A DNA stretch of 64,000 bases from Spirochaetota bacterium (GCA_004297825.1 SCSX01000036.1:236680-300679); one strand, 5' to 3'. Positions 35,987 through 44,914 are shown, counted from the first letter of the stretch. Program-made: numbers and translations. The notes: generated by a model not told the origin, from the letters alone.

Positions 35987-36973
35987 CTATTTCGAAATCT
36001 TTTTTTCGTACACGAGGTTCTCGTAGTCCGTGTAGAGGAGCTGGTTGTCCCTCTCCGGGTTCATGAGCTTCACCTTCGTGATGAGCGTGGAGTACGACGC
36101 GAGCAGGCTCATGTCCGAGAGGGCCTCGATCATGTGCTGAACCTCCTGGGTGTCCTTATTCAGGAGACCCATGTAGAACCTGAGCGACTCGGCGAGGGAT
36201 TCGAGCTTGGGGCGGTTTTTCGCGATATCGGGATTGGCGTCCGCGTCCTTGAGCATGCCGCGGATGAAGCTCAGGATATACTCGGCCTCGATCGCGGTGA
36301 GGTCGAAGTCCAGCATAATCTGGTTCACCTTCATCACGTTCATGTCGCGCAGGTGCACCCGCGCGAGGAACACGGGATTGGTCGACATCATGTTCAGGTT
36401 GACCTCGCCGTCCGCGCCCGATTTCGCGGGCGACTCCTCTATCATGTCGAGGGAGCGCTCGACACCCGCGGTGATGATCACGGCCGCCGGGAACCGGTTC
36501 TTTATCACGATGATGTCGTTACCCGAAATGGCGCGCGACACCACGATTGCGTCCGGCTTGTCCGTTGCGTCGGTCTCGCGGACGAGCGAGGCCGTGTTGT
36601 CGAAGGCCCGGAGACGGGTGGGCATGATGTCCACCGGGCCCAGGGTGTCAAGGAAGAGGTATTTCCGCGACCTGGTTTCCAGGTCCACGTAGGGGAGCAC
36701 CATCTGGTTCTTTATGACCTTGAGCAGCGAAAATTCCTGGTGGGTGTTCCGGATCGCGAAGCTCACCCCTACGAAATACACCGCCTGCATGCGGTGGAGC
36801 ACCTTCGTATTCTGATCGTCGGAGTAGACGCTCTTCCCCCTGCGGTCGAAAACGAGGAACTGGCTTTTCTTGGGGAATATCTTGAGGGTCATCCCCTTGG
36901 GTGATTTTTCTTCTATGAAGTCCGAATATTCCATCACATGAAAAATACCGCTGTCCGGCGGCAATTCAATCAC
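35987..36973 (-). CDS. conserved-looking cytoplasmic protein of unknown function
   Basis: The 328-residue protein has no signal peptide or membrane segment. It is mixed alpha/beta in the first two-thirds (LKIFPKKSQFLVFDRRGKSVY) and helical at the C-terminus (AEYILSFIRGMLKDADANPD, SLAESLRFYMGLL). A GTG at 36973 opens the frame without a clear ribosome site; an ATG at 36934 (MEYSDF) is an alternative. It is the first gene of the tight minus-strand string leading to PLD, QueE and radical SAM, and it diverges from the fibre gene. Confidence 0.7.
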   Translation of the reverse strand: MIELPPDSGIFHVMEYSDFIEEKSPKGMTLKIFPKKSQFLVFDRRGKSVYSDDQNTKVLHRMQAVYFVGVSFAIRNTHQEFSLLKVIKNQMVLPYVDLETRSRKYLFLDTLGPVDIMPTRLRAFDNTASLVRETDATDKPDAIVVSRAISGNDIIVIKNRFPAAVIITAGVERSLDMIEESPAKSGADGEVNLNMMSTNPVFLARVHLRDMNVMKVNQIMLDFDLTAIEAEYILSFIRGMLKDADANPDIAKNRPKLESLAESLRFYMGLLNKDTQEVQHMIEALSDMSLLASYSTLITKVKLMNPERDNQLLYTDYENLVYEKKISK

Positions 36974-37053
36974 TTTTTAGGCGCGAATAAAATATTTGAC
37001 AACCGGGTTTTCCGGAGCCAATCATCTGGTACATTTCCAATTGGAGAATACCG

Positions 37054-40000
37054 ATGAACCACATCAATATCAGCGCCCGGTTGATTCACCGAGGAAAGGT
37101 CGCCGCGTTCTCGAGCCAGCTCGACGAGCCGCACGCGGCCGCGTTCGTGGTAAAGGAGGGCGGATACTGGTGCAGCCAGAAGGGCAGCGCGATAACCCGG
37201 GAATATTTCAGCATCGACTACGGGTCGCCCCTTCCCCTCAACACCGTGGAGGTTCACGCGGCGCCCTCGGGCCCGGAGTCGTTTCCCGCGGATTTTCGCG
37301 TCGAGGCGAGCCTTGACGGCGCGGAGTGGCGGATCGTCCATACCGAGAGAAAATACGAGATGGGCGACTCCGGTGTGTGCGTGCTCGACATCCCGTTCAC
37401 CGTCGCGCGGTTCATGAAGTTCGTAGCGCTCAAAACGCGCAAGGTGCAGACGCGCTTCTTCGCGGAGGTGGGGGCATTCGCGGCGGGTATTGCGGGGGTT
37501 CGCGAGATATCGGCGAGCGGGGCGTCATCCTACATGCACGGCGCCGAGAAGCTCCTCGACCGGCAGAAGGGCAGCATGTGGGAGTCAGATCTAAAAAGCG
37601 CCCCCGCTAATGAGTTCGTCTATCTGGACCTGGGGCGCGTGCTTCCCGTGTCGCGTCTCGCGCTCTGGTCGACCGACATGGTCCCGAACGGTTTCCCCGA
37701 GCACTTCTACTTCGAATACAGCACCGATAAAAACGTGTGGAGCCCGCTTTTCGAGGAAAAGGGCTTCCTCGCGGAGCCCTCGACGCGCTACAGCTGGGAC
37801 GTGCCGCTGGCGCAGGCCAGATACGTGCGCGTGGAGATGAATACGGTTCCCCTGGAGGGAAAGGTGCACGGCGTGCGCCTCGCCGGGCTGGAGGTATTTT
37901 CGGCGCCCATTAGCCTCGACCACACGCATCACGCGGGCGAGATGACACCGCATGCCTCCGTCTTCCAGCACGGCGTGGTGCGCATGGCGAAAGACGGCGA
38001 AGACCTCATGGGCGCGGCGGTCCAGGCGAGCGACCGAAGGCTCAAGGAGGCGACTACCATCTTCAAGGGGATCATGCAGTTCGCCGAGGACGGCGAGGAC
38101 GCCCCGGGGCTCGCGACGCAGGCGAGCGACCGGCGGCTCAAGCCGGCCACCGAGGCTAAGTACGGGATCGTGCGGCTCGCCTTCGACAGGGAATCCAAGC
38201 AGGGGGCCGTCGTCCAGGGGAACGATACCCGGCTTCAAGAGGCCACCGAATCGAGCTTCGGGATCGTCAAGCTCTGTCCCGACGGGATCTACTCCGACCT
38301 GAGCGTGGTGCGCGGGAGCGACAAGAGGCTCTTTCGCGCAACGGCCGAGAACTTCGGGATAGTGCGGCTCGCCTCCGACGGCGAGTCGGCCGCTGAGTGC
38401 GTGGTGCAGGGGAGCGACCGGCGTCTCAGGGACGCGAGCACGATCGCGAAGGGGATCGTGGAGCTCGCGGAGGACGGTGAGGACGCGCCCGGGATCGCGG
38501 TGCAGGGGAGCGACCGGCGTCTCAGGGACGCGAGCACGATCGCGAAGGGAATTGTGGAGCTCGCGGAGGACGGCGAGGACGCGCCCGGCGTTGCGGTGCA
38601 GGGGAACGACCGGCGGCTCAGGGACGCGAGCACGATCACAAAGGGGATCGTGGAGCTCGCGGAGGACGGCGAGGACCGCCCGGGCGTCGTGGTTCAGGGC
38701 AGCGACCGGCGGCTCAAGGACGCGGCCGAGGGTGCGAAGGGAATAATGCGGTTTGCCCGTGACGGTGAGGCCGTTTCGCTCGCCGCGGTGCAAGGGAACG
38801 ACCGGCGGCTCAGGGACGCGAGCACCACGGCAAAGGGCATCGTGGAGCTTGCGGAGGACGGCCAGGACGCACCCGGCGTTGCGGTACAGGGTAACGACCG
38901 GAGACTAAAGGAAGCGACCACCGTATCAAAGGGCGTGGTCGAGCTTGCGGAGGACGGCGAGGACGCGGCCGGTGTCGTCGTGCAGGGGAGCGACCGGCGT
39001 CTCAGGGATGCGACCACCGTCGCGAAGGGCATCGTGGAGCTCGCGGATAACGGGGAAGACCGCCCGGGCGTAGTTGTCCAGGGGAACGACCGGCGGCTCA
39101 GGGACGCGACCGCCGCCGCGAAGGGAATCGTTGAGCTTGCGGAGGACGGGGAAGACGCGCCCAACGTCGCGGTGCAGGGGAGCGACCGGCGCCTCAAGGA
39201 CGCGAGCACTGTCGCGAAGGGGATCGTGGAGCTCGCGGAGGACGGTGAGGACGCGCCCCACGTCGTGGTGCAGGGGAGCGACCGGCGGCTCAAGCCGGCG
39301 AGCACCGGCGCCCGCGGCATCGTGGAGCTCGCCGACGACGGCGAGGACGCCCCCGGGCTCGCGGTTCAGGGAAGCGACCGGCGGCTGCGATACGCGAACG
39401 AATCGCAGCCCGGCATCGTCCGCTTCGCCGAGCCGGGCGAGAGCCGTAAGGGCTTCGCCGTACAGGCGGACGATCCGCGCCTAGCGGACGCGCGGGAGCC
39501 CGCCGCCCATACCCATGACTACGCGCCGCGCGTGCATGAATTTTCAGCGCACGCGGGGACCATCGCGGTGAGCGGCGCGCGCAGCGAGCGCTATACCGGC
39601 GTGGTCCCGCCGCCCGACGGCGCCGCGGTGATCTACGCGAAAAACGAGTCCCCCGCGGCGGGCGCCGTGGGAATCGCGGGGGTGGCGGACGGCACCTACG
39701 AACACGCGGAGCATTCCTGCGGGGTGCTGGGGCACGGCAGGTTTACCGGCGTGCGCGGACAGTCGGCGGGGAGCACCGATCCCGGGCCCAGGGGATGCGG
39801 GGTCCTGGGCGTATCGCGCTTCGGGGCGGGCGGCGTGTTCGCCAGCGAGCACGGATACTCGCTCGTGGTGGACGGGTTCGGGAAGATCGAGGAGTACGAC
39901 GACAGCCTGAACCTGGTCGGAAACGGCGAGGCGCTCAAGGTGAACGGGACGAGCGACTTCACGGGGACCGTCACCCTCGCGCGCGTATCGGCGGAGGGGG

Positions 40001-40407
40001 TTCCCCCGAACATCGCCGAGATGTTCGAGGTGGACGGGGCCGACCACATTTCCTACGGCGACGTGCTCGTGGCGAGCGAGCGCGGGGGCGGCGTGCTCGC
40101 GCGGTCGGATTCGGAATATTCGCGCGCGGTCATAGGCGTGGTGTCGGGCAATCCCGCGCTCGTGCTGAACGCGTCCGGCGACAAAAGGCTCTACCCGGTC
40201 GCGCTCGCCGGAAGGGCGATGTGCAAGATCGACGCGCGCGGCCGCCAGGTCCGCCCGGGCGACCTGATCGTAACCTCGGCTACGCCCGGCTGCGGGATGG
40301 CGGGCACGGTGGATTCGTTCGAAAAAATCGGGACGGTTCTGGGAAAGGCCCTGGACGGGCTGGAGGACGGGATAGGCGTGATTCCCATCTTCGTGACCGG
40401 TCGTTAG
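37054..40407 (+). CDS. phage-fibre-like protein: two discoidin domains, sixteen 32-residue repeats, C-terminal head
   Basis: The 1,117-residue protein starts at ATG 37054 (GGAGA upstream) and has no signal peptide. Residues about 1-135 and 140-290 look like two F5/8-type-C (discoidin) domains (EYFSIDYGSPLPLNTVEVHA; EFVYLDLGRVLPVSRLALWS). Residues 306-817 are sixteen exact 32-residue repeats with consensus KGIVELAEDGEDAPGVAVQG SDRRLRDASTxA, related to tail-fibre repeats. Then come HTHDY and a Gly-rich GVLGHGRFTGVRG region, and a C-terminal domain with YGDVLV, GVVSGNP, PVALAGRAMCKI and RPGDLIVTSATPGCGMA, common in bacterial surface and fibre proteins. It may be an adhesin or a fibre of a tail-like injection particle. 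No tail genes are nearby. Confidence 0.85.
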   Translation: MNHINISARLIHRGKVAAFSSQLDEPHAAAFVVKEGGYWCSQKGSAITREYFSIDYGSPLPLNTVEVHAAPSGPESFPADFRVEASLDGAEWRIVHTERKYEMGDSGVCVLDIPFTVARFMKFVALKTRKVQTRFFAEVGAFAAGIAGVREISASGASSYMHGAEKLLDRQKGSMWESDLKSAPANEFVYLDLGRVLPVSRLALWSTDMVPNGFPEHFYFEYSTDKNVWSPLFEEKGFLAEPSTRYSWDVPLAQARYVRVEMNTVPLEGKVHGVRLAGLEVFSAPISLDHTHHAGEMTPHASVFQHGVVRMAKDGEDLMGAAVQASDRRLKEATTIFKGIMQFAEDGEDAPGLATQASDRRLKPATEAKYGIVRLAFDRESKQGAVVQGNDTRLQEATESSFGIVKLCPDGIYSDLSVVRGSDKRLFRATAENFGIVRLASDGESAAECVVQGSDRRLRDASTIAKGIVELAEDGEDAPGIAVQGSDRRLRDASTIAKGIVELAEDGEDAPGVAVQGNDRRLRDASTITKGIVELAEDGEDRPGVVVQGSDRRLKDAAEGAKGIMRFARDGEAVSLAAVQGNDRRLRDASTTAKGIVELAEDGQDAPGVAVQGNDRRLKEATTVSKGVVELAEDGEDAAGVVVQGSDRRLRDATTVAKGIVELADNGEDRPGVVVQGNDRRLRDATAAAKGIVELAEDGEDAPNVAVQGSDRRLKDASTVAKGIVELAEDGEDAPHVVVQGSDRRLKPASTGARGIVELADDGEDAPGLAVQGSDRRLRYANESQPGIVRFAEPGESRKGFAVQADDPRLADAREPAAHTHDYAPRVHEFSAHAGTIAVSGARSERYTGVVPPPDGAAVIYAKNESPAAGAVGIAGVADGTYEHAEHSCGVLGHGRFTGVRGQSAGSTDPGPRGCGVLGVSRFGAGGVFASEHGYSLVVDGFGKIEEYDDSLNLVGNGEALKVNGTSDFTGTVTLARVSAEGVPPNIAEMFEVDGADHISYGDVLVASERGGGVLARSDSEYSRAVIGVVSGNPALVLNASGDKRLYPVALAGRAMCKIDARGRQVRPGDLIVTSATPGCGMAGTVDSFEKIGTVLGKALDGLEDGIGVIPIFVTGR
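37969..39504 (+). repeat. sixteen tandem 96-base repeats within the fibre gene
   Basis: All sixteen units are exactly 32 codons with no insertions. The outer units (1-5, 9, 15-16) are diverged and the inner ones (6-8, 10-14) are nearly identical, which suggests recent expansion or homogenisation from the centre. Conserved positions include GIV, DGED, VQG and DRRL. Confidence 0.95.
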
Positions 40408-40793
40408 ATATCACAAGGTAGAATCGGAAGGGGTCCGATATTGCAGGTTTAATCCGCGCGCTGAAAAAATGGTATTGGCCACGGTTTGACGGATGATCGC
40501 GGATCGTCAAAGGTTATTCGGCACGATTCCCGTGAATTGAAGCGGTCTCCGACCTGCAGTCGAAATCCGTGTAAATCCGTGAAAATCCGCGGCTGATAAA
40601 AGGGCTTGGGCAACGGATTCGCACGGATGAACACGGATAAAGCGTTCGGGAGGGCGAGTCCGGCAGCTCATGCGCGAGGCGGGTTTCAGGGACCGGGGAA
40701 ACGCGTCCCGGCAGGACGGGTAATATCGGCGCCAGCCAATGACCTTAGAATATCCAATCGCGGACTGTTGTAATGCGCGGGAAACGGGCGCGC
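40408..40793. other. 386-base intergenic region rich in small repeats
   Basis: No gene seen. It holds a GGGGTCCGATA element (40430-40440), an imperfect hairpin with arms TTTGACG (40485-40491) and CGTCAAA (40505-40511), and two blocks of the decamer-phased ATCCGTG repeat in opposite orientation (40563-40592 and 40614-40638). Confidence 0.7.
40563..40638. repeat. inverted blocks of decamer-phased ATCCGTG repeats
   Basis: The left block reads ATCCGTGTAA, ATCCGTGAAA, ATCCGCGG. The right block on the minus strand reads ATCCGTGTTC, ATCCGTGCGA, ATCCG. Units recur every 10 bases. Such ATCCGTG repeats are seen in intergenic regions of many unrelated bacteria, apparently as dispersed elements. Confidence 0.7.
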
Positions 40794-41402
40794 TCAGGGA
40801 GTGATCTTGCCCATGGTCTGGATCTCCTGGGCGTTGAAAAGCTCCTTCAGGTAATCCGCGAGCTCGCGGGTGAGATCCTTGCTCAGGTAGGTGATCTTCC
40901 GGCTGAACGGCTTCCTCTCGTACTGGTCCACCCAGAGGATGATCGTGGTCTTCTCGAACTCCCAGGTCAGGGCGCCCGAATTGTTCTTCACCGAGTCGCC
41001 GGTGGGTGCGCCGTACTGCTCCTCGAGCTTCTTCGCGACGTCCGCGGTGTTAAGGTAGGGAAACTGCACGTTCACGAAGAAGAGGCGCGTCTCCTGCTCG
41101 GTCTTGTTGTCCTTCCCGACCTTTTCCTTGAAAAAAAAGCCGTAGTGATAGCTCAGGTCGCCGTCGCGAGCCTCGATCACCCGCTTGTCGTCGGTGTAGC
41201 TGATCTTGCCCATCACCTCGTTCTTCACGGTGGCCATGGGGCTGCCCCACTTGGCCTTGCTGTATCCCTCGATCCCTTTTTTATCGGAAACGGGCGCCGC
41301 CGCCTTTTTATCCTTGTCCGCCTCCGAAGCGTCCCGCGCAAGGAGCCCGCCGGGGGTTCCCGCGAGACTCAGGGTCATAAGCACCGCACACAGCTTTTTC
41401 AT
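40794..41402 (-). CDS. exported protein of unknown function
   Basis: The 202-residue protein has a signal peptide (MKKLCAVLMTLSLAGTPGGLLA) and a single soluble domain: KAKWGSPMATVKNEVMGKIS, a central GDLSYHYGFFF strand, and QYGAPTGDSVKNNSGALTWEF followed by a WVDQYER region. The last two elements resemble periplasmic proteins that compare a predicted value with an observed one, but I do not recognise a family. GAGGATCGGACCC precedes the ATG at 41402. It diverges from trxA. Confidence 0.7.
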   Translation of the reverse strand: MKKLCAVLMTLSLAGTPGGLLARDASEADKDKKAAAPVSDKKGIEGYSKAKWGSPMATVKNEVMGKISYTDDKRVIEARDGDLSYHYGFFFKEKVGKDNKTEQETRLFFVNVQFPYLNTADVAKKLEEQYGAPTGDSVKNNSGALTWEFEKTTIILWVDQYERKPFSRKITYLSKDLTRELADYLKELFNAQEIQTMGKITP

Positions 41403-41525
41403 GGGTCCGATCCTCGTGGTTCTAATATACCGCGTCCGCGCCGAAACGGACACGTGTCTGTCCTTGTTATCGGCACGCGCGCGCGGATTTTGCAGGCAAT
41501 AATTCACCCGGGTTTCCAATTTGTA

Positions 41526-41553
41526 TTGACATCGGGGATTGCTGCGGTAGGCT
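41526..41553 (+). promoter_or_regulatory. sigma70-type promoter for trxA
   Basis: TTGACA (41526-41531), 16-base spacer, TAGGCT (41548-41553). AGGAGG at 41565-41570 is the ribosome site before the ATG at 41578. Confidence 0.55.
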
Positions 41554-41577
41554 GAGAATCGAGCAGGAGGCGTCATC

Positions 41578-41892
41578 ATGGCTGGATTACTGGAAGTGAA
41601 CGATAAGAACTTCGGCAAGGAGGTCCTTGAGGCCCCGGGCAAGACCCTGGTCGATTTCTGGGCCCCCTGGTGCGGACCCTGCCGCATGCAGACCCCCATT
41701 CTCGAGAAGCTCGTGAGCTCCGGTACGGTGAACGCCAAGATCACCAAGCTGAACACGGATGAAAATCCCGAGACCGCGCAGAAATACGGCATCCAGGCCA
41801 TCCCCACGCTGATCATATTCCAGAACGGCGAGGTCCTCGAGCGCCTGCAGGGAGTGCAGCCGGAAGGCGTGCTCAGCGCCAAGCTGAAATAG
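41578..41892 (+). CDS. trxA: thioredoxin
   Basis: The 104-residue protein has the classical active site WAPWCGPC (Cys32 and Cys35), the cis-Pro motif QAIPTLIIF and normal length. It reduces protein disulfides in the cytoplasm. AGGAGG lies 7 bases before the ATG and a promoter with TTGACA is upstream. It appears monocistronic. Confidence 0.96.
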   Translation: MAGLLEVNDKNFGKEVLEAPGKTLVDFWAPWCGPCRMQTPILEKLVSSGTVNAKITKLNTDENPETAQKYGIQAIPTLIIFQNGEVLERLQGVQPEGVLSAKLK

Positions 41893-42058
41893 CGCCTCCA
41901 CACCGGGGCGGCATCCCCGGCCCCCCCATACCACCCGGCGGGGGGCAACGGTATCTACCAATGGTTGAAAATGCATATTCTGCCGATCGCTGAAGTCCCC
42001 CTCCGGGGGATTTTGGGGGCCTCCTGAAGCAGTTTTGTGATATGGGTAAAGAGCAGCT
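41893..42058. other. 166-base gap with a C/G-rich hairpin repeat
   Basis: Between trxA and dtd. It contains CCCCCTCCGGGGGATTTTGG and similar CCCC/GGGG stems near 41998-42020, which could end the trxA transcript or be a dispersed repeat. No gene seen. Confidence 0.4.
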
Positions 42059-42508
42059 ATGAGAGCGGTCGTACAGCGGGTTCTACGCGCCCAGGTCCAG
42101 GTCGATGGTAAAGTTGTCTCGTCGATAGGCCGCGGGCTTCTCGTGCTCGCCGGGCTGCATCGCGCCGATACGGACGAGGACCTCTCCTACATTGCGAACA
42201 AGATCCTGGGTCTTCGCGTGTTCGACGACGAGGCAGGCGTGATGAATCTCTCCCTTGCTGAGGCGGGCGCCGAACTCATGGTCGTCTCACAGTTTACCCT
42301 TTACGGCGACGCGCGGAAGGGCAGGCGGCCCTCGTACTCCGAGGCGATGCCGCCTGGGGACGCTGCCGGGAGATTTGCGGCTTTCGTGGAAATGTGCGCG
42401 TCCGGGTTTCCCGGCGTGAAAACGGGACGGTTCGGCGCCGACATGCATGTGGAGATCGTAAACGACGGGCCCGTCACCATACTCCTGGACAGCTCCCGGG
42501 CCTTCTAG
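42059..42508 (+). CDS. dtd: D-aminoacyl-tRNA deacylase
   Basis: The 149-residue protein begins MRAVVQRVLRAQVQVDGKVV and has the DTD signatures SQFTLYGDARKGRRPSYSEAMPP and NDGPVTILLDS (the Gly-cis-Pro motif). It removes D-amino acids and glycine mischarged on tRNAs. Length is normal. Its stop directly abuts the stop of the convergent TPR gene (42509). Confidence 0.96.
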   Translation: MRAVVQRVLRAQVQVDGKVVSSIGRGLLVLAGLHRADTDEDLSYIANKILGLRVFDDEAGVMNLSLAEAGAELMVVSQFTLYGDARKGRRPSYSEAMPPGDAAGRFAAFVEMCASGFPGVKTGRFGADMHVEIVNDGPVTILLDSSRAF

Positions 42509-43090
42509 TCAGCGCCCCGTGTCATCGGGGATGCCCGCGCCGTTTTTTAGCCCCTGGTAGATGCTTTCAATGTCTCCGTTGTCTGGCCGCTCCTCGCGCA
42601 TCCTGCGAAGCTTCTCGGTCACCCTCCCACGTTCGAAGCGCTCGCCGGTATAGGCGCTGTCGGCCTCCCTGGCACGGCGGTAATACCCGTACGCCTCCCG
42701 GTATTTGCCCAGGTGGAAGCACGTGACCGCCATGTTTGAAAGCGCCTTGCAGAACCGGGGATCGAGTTCCAGCGCCCGCTCGAGTGCGCGGTAGGCCTCC
42801 TCGTATCTTCCCTGGTTCATGAGCGCCGCGGCCGCGTTGTTGTGGTAAATTTTCGCGCCCGGGTTTTTCGCGATAGCCAGTCCGAAAAGCCGCGCCGCCT
42901 CCGCGAAGCGGCGCTCCTCGAATGCGGCGAACCCGGCGGCATTAAGCTCCGTGTCGCCGCGCTCCTCGATCGCGGGCGCGTCGTGCGCATCGGCGCGCAC
43001 GGGGTCGGGGGAAGCGGTCATGGCCGCGCACGTCAATGCGGACGCGAGGATTATCCGGGAAGTCGCGTGAAATGAGAAGAAGCGTTGCAT
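42509..43090 (-). CDS. exported TPR-repeat protein
   Basis: The 193-residue protein has a signal peptide (SRIILASALTCAAMTASP) and two or three tetratricopeptide repeats (about 55-155: NAAGFAAFEERRFAEAARLF, NNAAAALMNQGRYEEAYRAL, LSNMAVTCFHLGKYREAYGY). It would mediate protein contacts in the periplasm. No enzyme domain is visible and no partner is apparent from context. Confidence 0.85.
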   Translation of the reverse strand: MQRFFSFHATSRIILASALTCAAMTASPDPVRADAHDAPAIEERGDTELNAAGFAAFEERRFAEAARLFGLAIAKNPGAKIYHNNAAAALMNQGRYEEAYRALERALELDPRFCKALSNMAVTCFHLGKYREAYGYYRRAREADSAYTGERFERGRVTEKLRRMREERPDNGDIESIYQGLKNGAGIPDDTGR

Positions 43091-43165
43091 GCGTTAACCT
43101 GAATGCAGGGACGCATTTTATTCAAGAAGAATTCCGGAGCGGATGTGCCCGGCCTGGTGGCGACT

Positions 43166-44788
43166 TTATTTCTGCAATGCGGGCAGCACCGATTTCCGGA
43201 GCTCCTTCTTGTTGAACTTTCCCACACTGGTCTTGGGAATCTCCTTGAGAAACACGACCTCCTCCGGGATCCACCATTTGGCGATCTTGTCCTGGAGGAA
43301 TTCCATGACGGAGTTCCGGCTGATCTCGGTTTCCTTCCCGGGCAGGGGAACCACGCAGGCGAGCGGGCGCTCCTGCCATTTCGGGTCGGGCATGCCTATC
43401 ACCGCGGCCTCGAGGACCAGGGGATGCGCCATGATCGCGTTTTCGAGGTCCACGGACGAGATCCATTCGCCGCCGCTCTTGATGAGGTCCCTGGTCCTGT
43501 CGACCAGGCTCATGTAGCCCTCCTCGTTCATGGTCGCGATGTCGCCGGTGTGAAGCCACCCGTCCCTGAAGGTCGCCTTACTCCGCTCGGGGTCCTTGAA
43601 ATACTCGGAGGCAACCCAGGGACCCCTGATGCATATCTCGCCCATATCCTTCCCGTCCATTGCCGCCTCCTCCCCGGTATCGATGTTTTCGAGGCGTACC
43701 TCGAGCCCGGTCGCGATTATCCCCACGGTGGTTTTTATATCGAAGAGCTCCTTGTCCGACAGGCCGTCCATGTAACTTTTTGGTATGGCCGCGCTCACGA
43801 AGGGCGAAGTCTCGGTCATGCCGTAGCATTGGGCGATGTTGAAGCCGTACTTGTCCCTGAACGATTCCATGAGGTGGCGCGGCATCGCCGAACCGCCGGA
43901 CACCACGGTGCGGATGGACGAGAAGTCATGCTCACCGCCCTCCTCCAGGTACTTGTGCAGCATGAGCCAGATCGTGGGAACCCCGCACGTGAAGCTCGCG
44001 CGCTCATCGCTGATTATTTTACACAAGGCCTTCATGTCGAGTATCTGCCGGCCCGGGAGGACCTGCTTGCAGCCAAGCGCCGCGCCCAGGAAGGGGGCGC
44101 CCCAGGCATTGGCATGGAACATGGGAACGACGTGAAGCAGGCAGTCGCGCTCGATCGCCCCGAGGGTGAGCCCCACCGTGTAGCTGTGAAGCACGAGCGC
44201 GCGGTGGCTGTAGACCACGCCCTTGGGGTCGCCCGTGGTCGCCGAGGTGTAGCAGATGAGGGCCGGGTCGTTTTCATCCCGGTCGATGCTGAAGGGGTAT
44301 TCCTCGGGGAAATCCCTGATCCACTCGTCGTAGAGCATCACGGGGGAAAGGGTCGTGGGCGGCATGGTCCCGCTCTGGGACATGATCACGAAATGCTTTA
44401 CGGTTTTCAACTGGTCCTTGACCGGATCGAGCATGAACCAGAGGTCCTCGTCGATGAAGATTACCTTGTCCTCCGCATGGTTCACGATGTAGACGAGGTG
44501 CTCCGGTGAGAGGCGGACGTTCAGGGTATGGAGCACGGCGCCCATGCAGGGGACCCCGAAGTACAGCTCGAAATGCCGGTGGTTGTTCAGGGAAAACGAG
44601 GCGACCCGGTCGCCGCGCTTTATGCCGAGCGATTCCAGGGCATGTGCGAGCTGGCAGCATCGCTTATACCACCGGCCGTAATCGTAGCGGAAGGTCTCGT
44701 TCGCGTACACGGACACGATTTCCTTTTTTGAAAAATAGCGCGCGGCACGATTCATGAACGTCGTGATCAGGAGCGGGTAATTCATCAT
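43166..44788 (-). CDS. AMP-binding long/medium-chain acyl-CoA ligase
   Basis: The 540-residue adenylate-forming enzyme has the P-loop-like ICYTSATTGDPKGVVYSHRA, the A8 region YMSLVDRTRDLIKSGGEWIS and the C-terminal catalytic Lys in KTSVGKFNKKELRK. This is the long-chain fatty-acid CoA ligase/AlkK-like group, which activates fatty acids with ATP. The start at 44788 (MMNYPLL) has GGAGGCTTTCCC before it. A promoter with a palindromic site overlapping its -10 box lies upstream. Chain-length preference is not predictable. Confidence 0.92.
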   Translation of the reverse strand: MMNYPLLITTFMNRAARYFSKKEIVSVYANETFRYDYGRWYKRCCQLAHALESLGIKRGDRVASFSLNNHRHFELYFGVPCMGAVLHTLNVRLSPEHLVYIVNHAEDKVIFIDEDLWFMLDPVKDQLKTVKHFVIMSQSGTMPPTTLSPVMLYDEWIRDFPEEYPFSIDRDENDPALICYTSATTGDPKGVVYSHRALVLHSYTVGLTLGAIERDCLLHVVPMFHANAWGAPFLGAALGCKQVLPGRQILDMKALCKIISDERASFTCGVPTIWLMLHKYLEEGGEHDFSSIRTVVSGGSAMPRHLMESFRDKYGFNIAQCYGMTETSPFVSAAIPKSYMDGLSDKELFDIKTTVGIIATGLEVRLENIDTGEEAAMDGKDMGEICIRGPWVASEYFKDPERSKATFRDGWLHTGDIATMNEEGYMSLVDRTRDLIKSGGEWISSVDLENAIMAHPLVLEAAVIGMPDPKWQERPLACVVPLPGKETEISRNSVMEFLQDKIAKWWIPEEVVFLKEIPKTSVGKFNKKELRKSVLPALQK

Positions 44789-44858
44789 GGGAAAGCCTCC
44801 CGGATGCATGGGGGATCGGACGATGGCGCGGGGAGCACAGAAATTATATTTTGTAGTA

Positions 44859-44887
44859 ATACTAAACCAGGTGCGGCTGCGGGTCAA
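44859..44887 (-). promoter_or_regulatory. promoter of the acyl-CoA ligase with an overlapping palindromic site
   Basis: On the minus strand TTGACC (44887-44882), a 17-base spacer and TAGTAT (44864-44859). The -10 box is part of TTTAGTATTACTACAAA, an imperfect palindrome (TTTAGTA / TACTACAAA) that would suit a TetR- or FadR-type fatty-acid repressor. The regulator is not in the window. Confidence 0.6.
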
Positions 44888-44914
44888 ACAATTTTTAGCG
44901 GGGGCAGGCAGGGC

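Noticed and set aside
37591-38793. Open frames on the minus strand across the fibre repeats
   Set aside because: They repeat at the same 96-base period as the fibre gene and only mirror its sequence; the plus strand has the discoidin and fibre motifs and a ribosome site.
37969-39504. CRISPR array or tandem DNA repeat unrelated to coding
   Set aside because: The period is 96 bases with no spacer-repeat structure, and every unit keeps the reading frame.
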